Shown in pieces: positions 8,159 through 16,302 of a DNA stretch of 34,604 nt; the stretch's first letter is position 1, and the number at the start of each line of letters is the position of its first letter. The position numbers and the translations under genes are program-made. The notes beneath the pieces are model-generated. The model made no database searches. It was not told the origin of the DNA and was given only the letters and a program-made list of their open reading frames with translations. The stretch is from Spirochaetales bacterium (GTDB taxonomy: Bacteria; Spirochaetota; Spirochaetia; DSM-27196; SLST01). The stretch covers positions 1-34,604 of the forward strand of contig JAHOYX010000040.1 of the NCBI GenBank assembly GCA_019038705.1, written 5' to 3'.

Positions 8159-8992
8159 ATGATCGATCTGCACGCCCATTCAACTGCATCGGATGGGGTT
8201 CTCTCGCCAACCGAACTCATCCAACTCGCGGTGGCGGAGGGTCTCCAGGCAATCGCTCTCACCGATCATGACACGGTGGACGGGCTGGATGAGGCGCAAG
8301 CCGCCGCTGAAGCGAGCGGGATAGTCTTCGTGCCGGGCATTGAGCTTGAGATCGATTGGCAACCCGGGGTGTTTCATCTCCTCGGGCTCGGCCTGAAGGG
8401 CTGGACTGGCCCCTTGCGCAGCAGACTGGTGCGCGTTCGGGAATACCGGACGGAGCGGAATCTGCGCATGGTGGATCGAATGCAGAAGGCGGGGATCGCC
8501 ATTGACTACGGCGAACTCATCGAGATAGCCGGGCACCGCACCGTCGGCCGCCCCCACTTCGCACACGCACTGCTCCGGAAGGGTGTGGTCGCGAGTTCTC
8601 AGGAGGCCTTTGATCGATTCATCGGAAACGGGCAGCCGTTCTACGAGAGCAAGCGCGCCCTGTCGGTAGGCAAGGCCTGCGCAACGGTGCATGCGGCCGG
8701 CGGCAAAGCAGTCATTGCGCACCCGAACACCCTCGGTCTCGGGTGGGACGAGTTCAGCCGGACGCTCTTTCGGTGGAAACACGAGGGACTTGACGGGATC
8801 GAGGCCTATCACCCGAATGTCAGCCTGCCCGACGCACACCGGTTTGCATCACTCGCCGAAGAGCTTGGGCTCATCGTGACCGGGGGGAGCGACTATCACG
8901 GTATCGGCCGGACCGACCGGCGCCTTGGACGAAGCAGCGGCGGTCAGCCCATTGATGCGAGATTCCTGGATCCATTCATGGAGGCCGCGTGA
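8159..8992 (+). CDS. PHP-domain phosphoesterase (RNase AM / nucleoside 3',5'-bisphosphate phosphatase-like)
   Basis: MIDLHAHSTASDGVLSPTELIQLAVAEGLQAIALTDHDTVDGLDEA...GRPHFAHALL...AVIAHPNTLG...GSDYHG. Confidence 0.88.
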   Translation: MIDLHAHSTASDGVLSPTELIQLAVAEGLQAIALTDHDTVDGLDEAQAAAEASGIVFVPGIELEIDWQPGVFHLLGLGLKGWTGPLRSRLVRVREYRTERNLRMVDRMQKAGIAIDYGELIEIAGHRTVGRPHFAHALLRKGVVASSQEAFDRFIGNGQPFYESKRALSVGKACATVHAAGGKAVIAHPNTLGLGWDEFSRTLFRWKHEGLDGIEAYHPNVSLPDAHRFASLAEELGLIVTGGSDYHGIGRTDRRLGRSSGGQPIDARFLDPFMEAA

Positions 8993-9774
8993 TGGGCGCG
9001 ATCGAGAGGATTGGCGCCGCCACCATCGGCCGCGTCCGCGGGTTGCTCTATGCGCTCGGATTCATGGTGGATGTCTTCAAGCAGACCTTCCGATTCGTTA
9101 CCCGCCGAAAAGTAGGGTCCCGCGTTCTCACCATGCAAGTCCTCTTCACGGGGGTGGAGGCACTGTCGGTAGTGGCAACGATCAGCCTCAGCCTGGGGGC
9201 GGTTATCGTGATTCAAGGGCTCAGCCTGTTGCCGCAGTTCGGGCAGGGACAGCTCATCTTTGACGTCCTGATCATCGTCATCACCCGTGAGCTGGGGCCG
9301 CTGTTGACCGCCGTCATCGTGACGGCACGATCAGGCACCGCAATCTCCACCGAGTTGGGGAACATGGTGATCAGCCACGAGATTGAGGCGTACGTCGTTA
9401 CCGGCATCAACCCGATCCGACACATCGTGGCTCCCCGTTTCATCGGTGTGACACTGTCAACTCTCTTGCTCAATCTCTATTTCAACATTTTCGGACTGCT
9501 CGGATCCTTCGTGGTGACCCAGTTCGTGAACCCGATCCCGTTGGGCGAGTACCTGAACGGCATGCTTGCAAGCTTGAGCCTTACCGATGTGGTCTCGAGC
9601 GTCGTGAAGAGCATTGTCTTCGGTGCGATCATTGCGCTCATCGCCACCTATCACGGGCTGCAGGTAGAGCGGGCAACGACCGAAATACCCGTTGCGGCAA
9701 TCAGATCGGTCAGTCACGGGATAACCATGCTGATTATCGCAAACGCGATCATTACGCTGGTCTACTACATATAG
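8989..9774 (+). CDS. mlaE: MlaE-type lipid ABC transporter permease
   Basis: ITRELGPLLTAVIVTARSGTAISTELGNMVISHEIEAYVVTGINPIRHIVAPRFIG; start overlaps the PHP gene stop (GTGATG). Confidence 0.9.
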   Translation: MMGAIERIGAATIGRVRGLLYALGFMVDVFKQTFRFVTRRKVGSRVLTMQVLFTGVEALSVVATISLSLGAVIVIQGLSLLPQFGQGQLIFDVLIIVITRELGPLLTAVIVTARSGTAISTELGNMVISHEIEAYVVTGINPIRHIVAPRFIGVTLSTLLLNLYFNIFGLLGSFVVTQFVNPIPLGEYLNGMLASLSLTDVVSSVVKSIVFGAIIALIATYHGLQVERATTEIPVAAIRSVSHGITMLIIANAIITLVYYI

Positions 9775-9783
9775 AGGCAGAGG

Positions 9784-10728
9784 ATGGAACCTGACGATCG
9801 TCCGGACGAACCTGAGAGCGCCGACCCCGGCCAGGCTGAGGATCTCCTGGCCGCGCTCGGCGGTGCCCCGGCAGATGACACAGCGCCCGTTTCGGCGCCC
9901 ATCGAGGATCGGGTCGTCGAACCTGAGCCCCCGGCGTGCAGACTGGTAGGAATTGCGGTTGCGGCGGACGGCCACGACATCCTTCAAGAGGTGAGTATCG
10001 ATCTCCCGGCCCACGCGTGTACGGTCATCATGGGGCCATCGGGCTCGGGCAAGAGCACGCTCCTCAAGACCGCCGCCGGCCTCATCGTGCCGGATACCGG
10101 GTACGTGGAAATCCTCGGCACAGATCCGAGCCATGCCGGTGACCGGGAGTTGGAGCGTCTGCGAGCCCGAAACGGTTTCGTGTTTCAGGATGACGCCCTC
10201 TGGCAGAATCTCTCGTTGCTGCAGAATCTTACCCTCCCGTTGCAGTATCACCGCCACGATCTCGCATCGGATTCGGTCACCGAACGAATCAACAGACTTG
10301 TGGGCGAACTCGGGGCGACTCGGAGACTGGAAATGCGACCCGCGAATGTATCTGCCGGTGAACGGAAAATCATCTCATTCGTGCGGGCTATCGTTGGCGA
10401 TCCCGAGATCCTTTTCCTTGATGAGCCTACGACATCGGTTGACGGCGAGCACGCCGACCTGATGATTCGGAAACTGAAAGAACTGAAAGAACACAACATC
10501 ACGCTCGTGGCGGTGACCCACGACGCCCGAATTGCCAGCCAACTGGCCGACTACGTGATCGTGCTGAAGGAGGGTCGCGTGTTACGCTTCGGCTCGCTGC
10601 ACGAGATATCGCGTTCAAACGAACCCGAGATTGAACGCATCCTCACCGATGTTCTGAGCGAAACAGCCACCTATGACGGAGACATCCTGGAACTTCTTGA
10701 TCCGGACACAAACACCTATCTCACATAA
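9784..10728 (+). CDS. mlaF: MlaF-type ABC transporter ATP-binding protein
   Basis: Walker A GPSGSGKST, signature-like NVSAGERKIISFVRAIV, Walker B EILFLDEPTTSVDGE; between permease and MCE genes. Confidence 0.88.
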   Translation: MEPDDRPDEPESADPGQAEDLLAALGGAPADDTAPVSAPIEDRVVEPEPPACRLVGIAVAADGHDILQEVSIDLPAHACTVIMGPSGSGKSTLLKTAAGLIVPDTGYVEILGTDPSHAGDRELERLRARNGFVFQDDALWQNLSLLQNLTLPLQYHRHDLASDSVTERINRLVGELGATRRLEMRPANVSAGERKIISFVRAIVGDPEILFLDEPTTSVDGEHADLMIRKLKELKEHNITLVAVTHDARIASQLADYVIVLKEGRVLRFGSLHEISRSNEPEIERILTDVLSETATYDGDILELLDPDTNTYLT

Positions 10729-10735
10729 AGTTCAA

Positions 10736-10764
10736 TTGACGAAGCCATACCGGTGCACTAGACT
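10736..10764 (+). promoter_or_regulatory. Sigma-70 promoter immediately upstream of mlaD
   Basis: TTGACG-N17-TAGACT; -10 ends 9 nt before ATG at 10774; no SD visible. Confidence 0.55.
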
Positions 10765-10773
10765 CTTCCATGC

Positions 10774-11868
10774 ATGAAGTTGCGATATCGGTTCGCCAAC
10801 CAGGTAGTTGGCGTGTTTGTGATCCTTGCCGTGGCGCTCACGGTTGCCCTCATTGTTCTCATGGGTTCAAACCAGCGCTGGTTCAAGAAGAACTTCTACT
10901 ACCACTCGTACTTCACGACGGCCAGCGATATTGCCCCCGGCATGCCCATTACGTTTCGCGGCTTCACGATTGGTAAGGTTACCGCTATCACCCTTCAGGA
11001 AGACAACAACGTGGATGTTGAGTTCTACATCCAGGAAGAGTTCATCGACAAGGCAAACGAAGATTCACTGATCCAACTCGTGACCAGCCCGCTCGGTGGA
11101 GGCCAGATCATATTCCACCAGGGGCGCATGGCAACTGATCCGCCGCCGGAAGGGGCCGTCATCCCCACGTATGACTCCAAGCAGGGGCTGCGGCTTCGAG
11201 AGGAAAATCGCGTGATCGTGCTGCGAAGCACGGATGCTATTGCGCAGGCGCTTGACCAGATCGATCCAATTCTGTCAAACGTGGATCTGGTACTCTCAAA
11301 CCTCGCCGTGCTGACCGATGACCTCAACGCCACGCTCAGAGGTGAGGCGAGCGGGCCCGTTGCGGGAATTCTCGCCGGAGCGGAAGGCGCGGTGGCGGAA
11401 CTCGAGCAGACGGTTGTCCGAGTCAATCAAGTCTTAGACGATACAACCGAACAGATAAACTCGCTGTTGGGCGAGGTGGAAGGAATTGCCAGCAACCTTG
11501 GAGAGACAACCGCGGCGCTACGGGATCCCACAGGACTTGTGCCGATGCTGCTGGACCCCAAGGGGAGCCTTGCGACGCTCCTGGACGACGACAATGTGCT
11601 GTTTGATCAGATTGTCGGTATCATTGCCGATCTGGAATTGAGCATCGGGAGTCTGCAGGAAAGCATTGCGGACGTGGAGAATTTCACCGAGTATCTCAAC
11701 ACAACCCAGCCCCAACTCACCGGCATCCTGGAGGAGGGACGCCAGACCCTCGATGCAAGCCAGGATGTCATTGAGAGCTTGCGCAACAACCCGCTCCTGC
11801 GAGGCGGGATACCGGAGGCGCAGGAACAGCCTTCAACTTTTGAGAGCATCCGGGACGAGGCGTTCTGA
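10774..11868 (+). CDS. mlaD: MCE-domain (MlaD-like) lipid transport protein
   Basis: N-terminal TM; YFTTASDIAPGMPITFRGFTIGKVTAITLQEDNNVDVEFYI; long helical C-terminus. Confidence 0.9.
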   Translation: MKLRYRFANQVVGVFVILAVALTVALIVLMGSNQRWFKKNFYYHSYFTTASDIAPGMPITFRGFTIGKVTAITLQEDNNVDVEFYIQEEFIDKANEDSLIQLVTSPLGGGQIIFHQGRMATDPPPEGAVIPTYDSKQGLRLREENRVIVLRSTDAIAQALDQIDPILSNVDLVLSNLAVLTDDLNATLRGEASGPVAGILAGAEGAVAELEQTVVRVNQVLDDTTEQINSLLGEVEGIASNLGETTAALRDPTGLVPMLLDPKGSLATLLDDDNVLFDQIVGIIADLELSIGSLQESIADVENFTEYLNTTQPQLTGILEEGRQTLDASQDVIESLRNNPLLRGGIPEAQEQPSTFESIRDEAF

Positions 11869-12806
11869 TGTGTAGGCTTCCTGCAGTTGCCCTTGCGGCC
11901 GTGGTGTTCGCGGCAGTTCTCGGCGGATGTTCATCGGCGCCGCGGACCCCGGAAGTCATCCACGACACCAAGGACCAGGCCGCTGAATACGCGGAGTTCG
12001 GGAATCGATACTATCGCGAGGGCAACTACGGGCAGGCGCTCAGCTTCTTTGACCTTGCCTTCAGAGAGAATGCCGCCGTGGACAACCGCGTCGGCATCGC
12101 CCAGACCTACAACTCCATCGGAAAGGTGTATCTCGCAACCGGGGACATTGACACCGCCGAACGCAGCTTCCAGAGCGCCTACGAAATCGCAGTCCGCCTT
12201 GAAGATGCACGCCTTCTGCTCCAGAGCGCGACCCACCTCGGCGAGGCCTCGCTGAGGCGCGGTGATCTGGAACTCGCCATGGCGTTCTTTGATCAAGCCA
12301 TGGATCAGCGTGATGATGAGTCCGATCAGGCAGACCTTGCGGTTCTCTATCACAACATAGGAACGGCCCACAGCCGTCTCCAGGATTATGAGACTGCCCA
12401 ACAGTTTCTTCAGGATGCCATTGCGATCAACGACGAGATCCGCCAACTGGCCGAACTCGCGGCGAACCACTACATGCTCGCCTCAATCCTCTCACGACAG
12501 GATATGCTGGAGGAAGCCCGCGCCGAGGCCGAAACCGCTCTGATCTACGATAAGCAGATGGAAAACTCGGTGGGTATTGCTGCCGATTTGAAGGCCCTGG
12601 GACTCATCGCAATCAAGCAGGGAAACCTGGAGGACGCATACGACTTCATGAAGCGATCGCTACGGGTGGTAGCCGCAATCGGACTGGTGCCGGATGCGAG
12701 GAGCGTCCTCAGCCAACTGGAAACGATTGCGACGGGTCTCGGCCTGGATTCCGAGGCGGAGGAGTACCGCGCTCAACTCGAAGAGCTCACGCCGGCAGCT
12801 CACTGA
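11868..12806 (+). CDS. TPR-repeat lipoprotein
   Basis: Lipobox LGGC (MCRLPAVALAAVVFAAVLGGCSS); multiple TPR motifs (YNSIGKVYLATGDIDTAERSFQSAYEIA). Confidence 0.85.
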   Translation: MCRLPAVALAAVVFAAVLGGCSSAPRTPEVIHDTKDQAAEYAEFGNRYYREGNYGQALSFFDLAFRENAAVDNRVGIAQTYNSIGKVYLATGDIDTAERSFQSAYEIAVRLEDARLLLQSATHLGEASLRRGDLELAMAFFDQAMDQRDDESDQADLAVLYHNIGTAHSRLQDYETAQQFLQDAIAINDEIRQLAELAANHYMLASILSRQDMLEEARAEAETALIYDKQMENSVGIAADLKALGLIAIKQGNLEDAYDFMKRSLRVVAAIGLVPDARSVLSQLETIATGLGLDSEAEEYRAQLEELTPAAH

Positions 12807-12855
12807 TCCGGATGGAAAACACCCGGTGATGGTCATCCGACGGTAGTTATTGATC

Positions 12856-13767
12856 ATGGTTTCTCGCGGCCTCTGCATTCGAGTAATTGGTGTGTTCATT
12901 GGACTCTTCGCAATCACGAGCCCCATCATTGCTCAGTACCCGACAATCTCAGTCCTTGACCGGACCGATCCTGCCTTCAATCAACAACAAGAAAGCATCC
13001 GGCTGTTCTACCGGCAGTTCAGCGCCGGCGCCGATCTGCCGGAACTGGCCGTCTACAGCTACCGTACCCTGCCCGAGGATACCTTGTTCGGCATAGCCGC
13101 GCGGCTTTCGGTCCCGTACTCCGCAATTGCTACGCTCAATCAGATGGAAGGAAGCAACCTCGGTGAGGCCGGGCGGCCGATGCTCCTTCCGAGTATCCCC
13201 GGCGTTTTTGTTCCGCTGACACCCGGAACTGACCTGGGCCTCGTAATGCATGATCTGCGTCGAGAGCAGACCGCGCTCATCGTATCCATCACCGTGGAGT
13301 CGATCTCTACGGTCTTTCGTTTCTACCCGGGCTCGGATTTCTCCCCGGAAGAGCGCAGCACATTTCTTGGCTTGCTCTTCCGCGCCCCCCTTCGAGTAAT
13401 GACCGTATCGTCGGTCTTTGGGCCACGCCACCACCCGGTGACCGGCGTGTGGGCATTCCACGCCGGAGTGGACTTTGCAGCGGCGCGTGGAACGCCGGTC
13501 GTGGCTGCCAGGTCAGGGGCGGTCATCGACACCGGCGACGACTTGATCATGGGCAACTACGTTCTCCTGCAGCACAGCGGCGGGTTTACAACATTCTATG
13601 GCCACCTTGATACCGTAACAGTGTCGTTGAAGGACTCGGTGAGATCCGGTATGATCATCGGCACTGTCGGGAGCACCGGAATCACGACCGGGTCCCATCT
13701 GCACTTTGAGATCCGGCAGGATAATGATCCGCGAGACCCGATGAAATTGTTGCCGCAGGAACGATGA
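12856..13767 (+). CDS. LysM-containing M23 family metallopeptidase
   Basis: LysM-like YRTLPEDTLFGIAARLSVPYSAIATLNQM; M23 motifs HAGVDFAAARGTPVVAARSGAV and GSHLHFEIR. Confidence 0.88.
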   Translation: MVSRGLCIRVIGVFIGLFAITSPIIAQYPTISVLDRTDPAFNQQQESIRLFYRQFSAGADLPELAVYSYRTLPEDTLFGIAARLSVPYSAIATLNQMEGSNLGEAGRPMLLPSIPGVFVPLTPGTDLGLVMHDLRREQTALIVSITVESISTVFRFYPGSDFSPEERSTFLGLLFRAPLRVMTVSSVFGPRHHPVTGVWAFHAGVDFAAARGTPVVAARSGAVIDTGDDLIMGNYVLLQHSGGFTTFYGHLDTVTVSLKDSVRSGMIIGTVGSTGITTGSHLHFEIRQDNDPRDPMKLLPQER

Positions 13768-14759
13768 TGCGTCGCTTTGGACTGATGATCATACTGGTGA
13801 TTCTCACGCTGCCCGTCGCGGCCGACAATGTCCGAGGTCCGATCGTGGACAAGCTTGAGGTGAATCCCTCCGGACCGCCGCTATCATCCGAGTTCGGGTT
13901 GGACGAGATTATCCTGGCCGGAACCTCCGGTGATTCACGGTTCTTTGATGCCGTTGAGATAGAAGTTACCGTCCCAGCTTCCGTCACCGCGTTCCCGGGC
14001 GCGCTCTCGCTCCTCCTCCTGACAACGGGCAGCCTCTCAGAACACGCCGGCGTTGCCGAGATCAATGGCGCGGTGATCCTGTCGCACCCACTGACCCGGG
14101 CGGGCAAGTTGACTCTTCAGATTCCACTTCATCCGAAAGCCGAAGTGAACGCAAGTGCGGCCGTAACGGTTCTTGATCATATCCTTCTCCGTGATGAGCT
14201 GCCGCTTGCCATAACGGTTCTCTCACTGATGAAGGGCCTTCCGTCGGAAATTGCCTCCACACGATTCCCGGTAGTCGTACGCCCGGTTGCTCGACGTATC
14301 GGTTCCGTGCAGGTGGCATTCATGCTCGAGGACAACTCGGAATTCCAGATTGAGAGTTATCTGGCCCCGGAGTTCGCTCTGGAGATAGACGGGGTCCCGG
14401 TTCAAATCGAGCCCGAGTATCTCCTTGAACCCGGAATTCATCGGCTGTCGCTGACGTCAGATCGATATCAGGATCAGAACCTGACAGTTGGAATCGAGCA
14501 GGCGCGGAGCACTCGGCTCAGCGTCCCGCTCCTGCCCGCTCTCGCCACGGTGAACTACACGGCGCCGCGCGGCTCACGGGTGTATGTAGATGGGCGGGCT
14601 CTGGAGGGCGAAATCGGGGACTTTACCGCGCCGCCGGGAGAGCATACAATAGTGGTAGTGGTCGGTGACTACACGGTCACGCGACGATTTTCGGTGGAGG
14701 AGGGCCGCGAGTATAATCTCTCGGTCGATATGGACGTAGCGATAGAAGAAGCTAAATAA
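13764..14759 (+). CDS. Secreted protein with C-terminal PEGA-like domain
   Basis: Signal peptide MRRFGLMIILVILTLPVAA; C-terminal ATVNYTAPRGSRVYVDGRALEGEIGDFTAPPGEHTIVVVVGDYTVTRRFSVEEGREY; overlaps M23 gene by ATGATG. Confidence 0.65.
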   Translation: MMRRFGLMIILVILTLPVAADNVRGPIVDKLEVNPSGPPLSSEFGLDEIILAGTSGDSRFFDAVEIEVTVPASVTAFPGALSLLLLTTGSLSEHAGVAEINGAVILSHPLTRAGKLTLQIPLHPKAEVNASAAVTVLDHILLRDELPLAITVLSLMKGLPSEIASTRFPVVVRPVARRIGSVQVAFMLEDNSEFQIESYLAPEFALEIDGVPVQIEPEYLLEPGIHRLSLTSDRYQDQNLTVGIEQARSTRLSVPLLPALATVNYTAPRGSRVYVDGRALEGEIGDFTAPPGEHTIVVVVGDYTVTRRFSVEEGREYNLSVDMDVAIEEAK

Positions 14760-14797
14760 AACTCGTCGTGAGACGATAATCAAAGCGTCGGTTGTTT

Positions 14798-14827
14798 AAT
14801 ATAGTTCCCCTCCCAGTTTACTATATT
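14798..14827. promoter_or_regulatory. Perfect 8-bp inverted repeat AATATAGT-N14-ACTATATT
   Basis: Read directly; arms 14798-14805 and 14820-14827 in the leader region before the alcohol dehydrogenase. Confidence 0.5.
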
Positions 14828-14849
14828 ATGGCCGGCAACCTAACGGTTG

Positions 14850-14881
14850 GGCCGGTTCCTCACGGAGCCGGTCTTTTTTTT
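14850..14881 (+). terminator. Intrinsic (rho-independent) terminator
   Basis: GGCCGGTTCC-TCAC-GGAGCCGGTC 10-bp stem (two GU), tetraloop, immediately followed by T8. Confidence 0.85.
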
Positions 14882-14927
14882 CAGGCGGCGCTCATCGTGA
14901 ACGGCCGGCTCCGGATTGAGCCAAACC
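14869..14927 (+). repeat. 59-nt direct repeat module, copy 1
   Basis: cggtcttttttttcaggcggcgctcatCgtgaaCggccggctccggattgagccAaacc; 56/59 identical to copy 2, 108-nt offset. Confidence 0.9.
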
Positions 14928-14976
14928 GTTCTCAGTCCGCAAGACTGGCTGCCGCATGTCAGCTCAATCGGGGGCA

Positions 14977-15035
14977 CGGTCTTTTTTTTCAGGCGGCGCT
15001 CATGGTGAATGGCCGGCTCCGGATTGAGCCGAACC
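14977..15035 (+). repeat. 59-nt direct repeat module, copy 2
   Basis: cggtcttttttttcaggcggcgctcatGgtgaaTggccggctccggattgagccGaacc. Confidence 0.9.
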
Positions 15036-15089
15036 CGGTTTCTTGACAACCTACCTCAAGCCATGTCAAACCAAGAGAGAGGAGTGACT

Positions 15090-16235
15090 ATGTTCGACTT
15101 TGAATTTCACAATCCAACGCGGGTCATCTTCGGCAGAGGGAAAGAATCCGTAATTGGTGCGGAACTCCGGCAGGGCGGCGCCAGCAAAGTTCTCCTGGTG
15201 TACGGATCGGGCTCGACAAAGCGGACGGGTCTCCTGGATCGAGTTCTCGGGTACCTGAGCGAAAACTCCATTCAGGCCGTGCAGTTTGGCGGCGTAGTGT
15301 CCAATCCCGTTCTGTCGCACGCGCGCCGTGGCGTGGAGATCGCAAAGAACGAGAAAGTGGATGCGGTGCTGGCTGTAGGGGGCGGCTCTGTCCTCGACGA
15401 AGGTAAGGCGATCGCGGTCGGCGCCCTGGCAAGTGATGATATCTGGGGCTACTACACGGGCAAGGTTCCGGAGGCTGCGCTTCCGATTTACGCAATACTG
15501 ACCCTTGCCGCGACGGGAAGTGAAATGAACGGCACGTCCGTTATGACGAACGAGGAGACCAAACAGAAATACCCCATGAAGTCCTCTGCTATCTATCCGA
15601 CGGTGTCTATCCTCAATCCAGAACTTACCTACACCGTTCCTCCTGACTACTCCGCCTACGCAGCCGTGGACGCGGTCGCGCACGTGATTGAGGGTTACTT
15701 CACCAAGGACGGGGGTCCGGTGCTTCAGGATCGATTTGTCGAGAGCATTATCAAGGCCGTCATGGAGACATCCAGGATCTTCATGGAGGAGCCCGACAAC
15801 TACGACGCGCGCGCTGAGTTCATGTGGGCGGCGACGCTCGCGCTGAACGGCCTCACCCTGACCGGCGTGAAAGGATTCAGTTTCCCCAATCACATGATTG
15901 AGCATTCATTGAGCGCGATCTACAACATTGCCCATGGCGCCGGCCTCTCAATTGTGATCCCGGCGTGGATGAAGTGGTATTCCCGCAGTCATCCCAGGCA
16001 GTTCGAACGCTTCTCTCAGGAGATATTCGGAGTATCCGGGGTCGGCGCCGGGATTGAGGCTCTCGAGAGTTGGTATCGAGGATTGCATGCGCCCGTTCGC
16101 CTCGGCGACGCGGACATTCCCGCTGCTGATATCGACATGATCGCGGCGAATGCGCACGACACTGGGGTCAGGTGGGGCATCGGCGACGAGTATCCGGTGT
16201 CGGCAATTGCCGAGATCCTCAGTCTCGCCACATAG
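15090..16235 (+). CDS. Iron-containing alcohol dehydrogenase (BDH/YqhD-like)
   Basis: FDFEFHNPTRVIFGRG, VLAVGGGSVLDEGKAIA, LTLAATGSEMNG, NHMIEHSLSAIYNIAHGAGLSIVIPAWMKW; GAGAGGAG SD before ATG 15090. Confidence 0.92.
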   Translation: MFDFEFHNPTRVIFGRGKESVIGAELRQGGASKVLLVYGSGSTKRTGLLDRVLGYLSENSIQAVQFGGVVSNPVLSHARRGVEIAKNEKVDAVLAVGGGSVLDEGKAIAVGALASDDIWGYYTGKVPEAALPIYAILTLAATGSEMNGTSVMTNEETKQKYPMKSSAIYPTVSILNPELTYTVPPDYSAYAAVDAVAHVIEGYFTKDGGPVLQDRFVESIIKAVMETSRIFMEEPDNYDARAEFMWAATLALNGLTLTGVKGFSFPNHMIEHSLSAIYNIAHGAGLSIVIPAWMKWYSRSHPRQFERFSQEIFGVSGVGAGIEALESWYRGLHAPVRLGDADIPAADIDMIAANAHDTGVRWGIGDEYPVSAIAEILSLAT

Positions 16236-16267
16236 GCTTCCCCCGATGTTGCGTCAACACTCCGATG

Positions 16268-16296
16268 TTGACAGAGTTCCGAGCCGTTCGTAATCT
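16268..16296 (+). promoter_or_regulatory. Sigma-70 promoter immediately upstream of the PBP gene
   Basis: TTGACA-N17-TAATCT; -10 ends 6 nt before ATG at 16303; no SD. Confidence 0.5.
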
Positions 16297-16302
16297 GTCG
16301 GC

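Noticed and set aside
14776-14830. Rex operator before the alcohol dehydrogenase
   Set aside because: The TTGTTTAATATAG sequence looks like a half-site but no TTGTKAA...TTMACAA dyad is present.
14792-15046. 84-aa ORF with internal repeat GLFFQAALxVNGRLRIEPN
   Set aside because: It reads through a strong terminator and T8 tracts, with no SD or recognisable domain; the peptide repeat follows from the DNA repeat. Third-position-only differences (3 of 3) are too few to argue for coding.
15043-15071. TTGACA-N17-TCAAAC as an alcohol dehydrogenase promoter
   Set aside because: The -35 is perfect but the -10 is poor, so it is not listed as a feature; an additional start upstream of the leader cannot be excluded.
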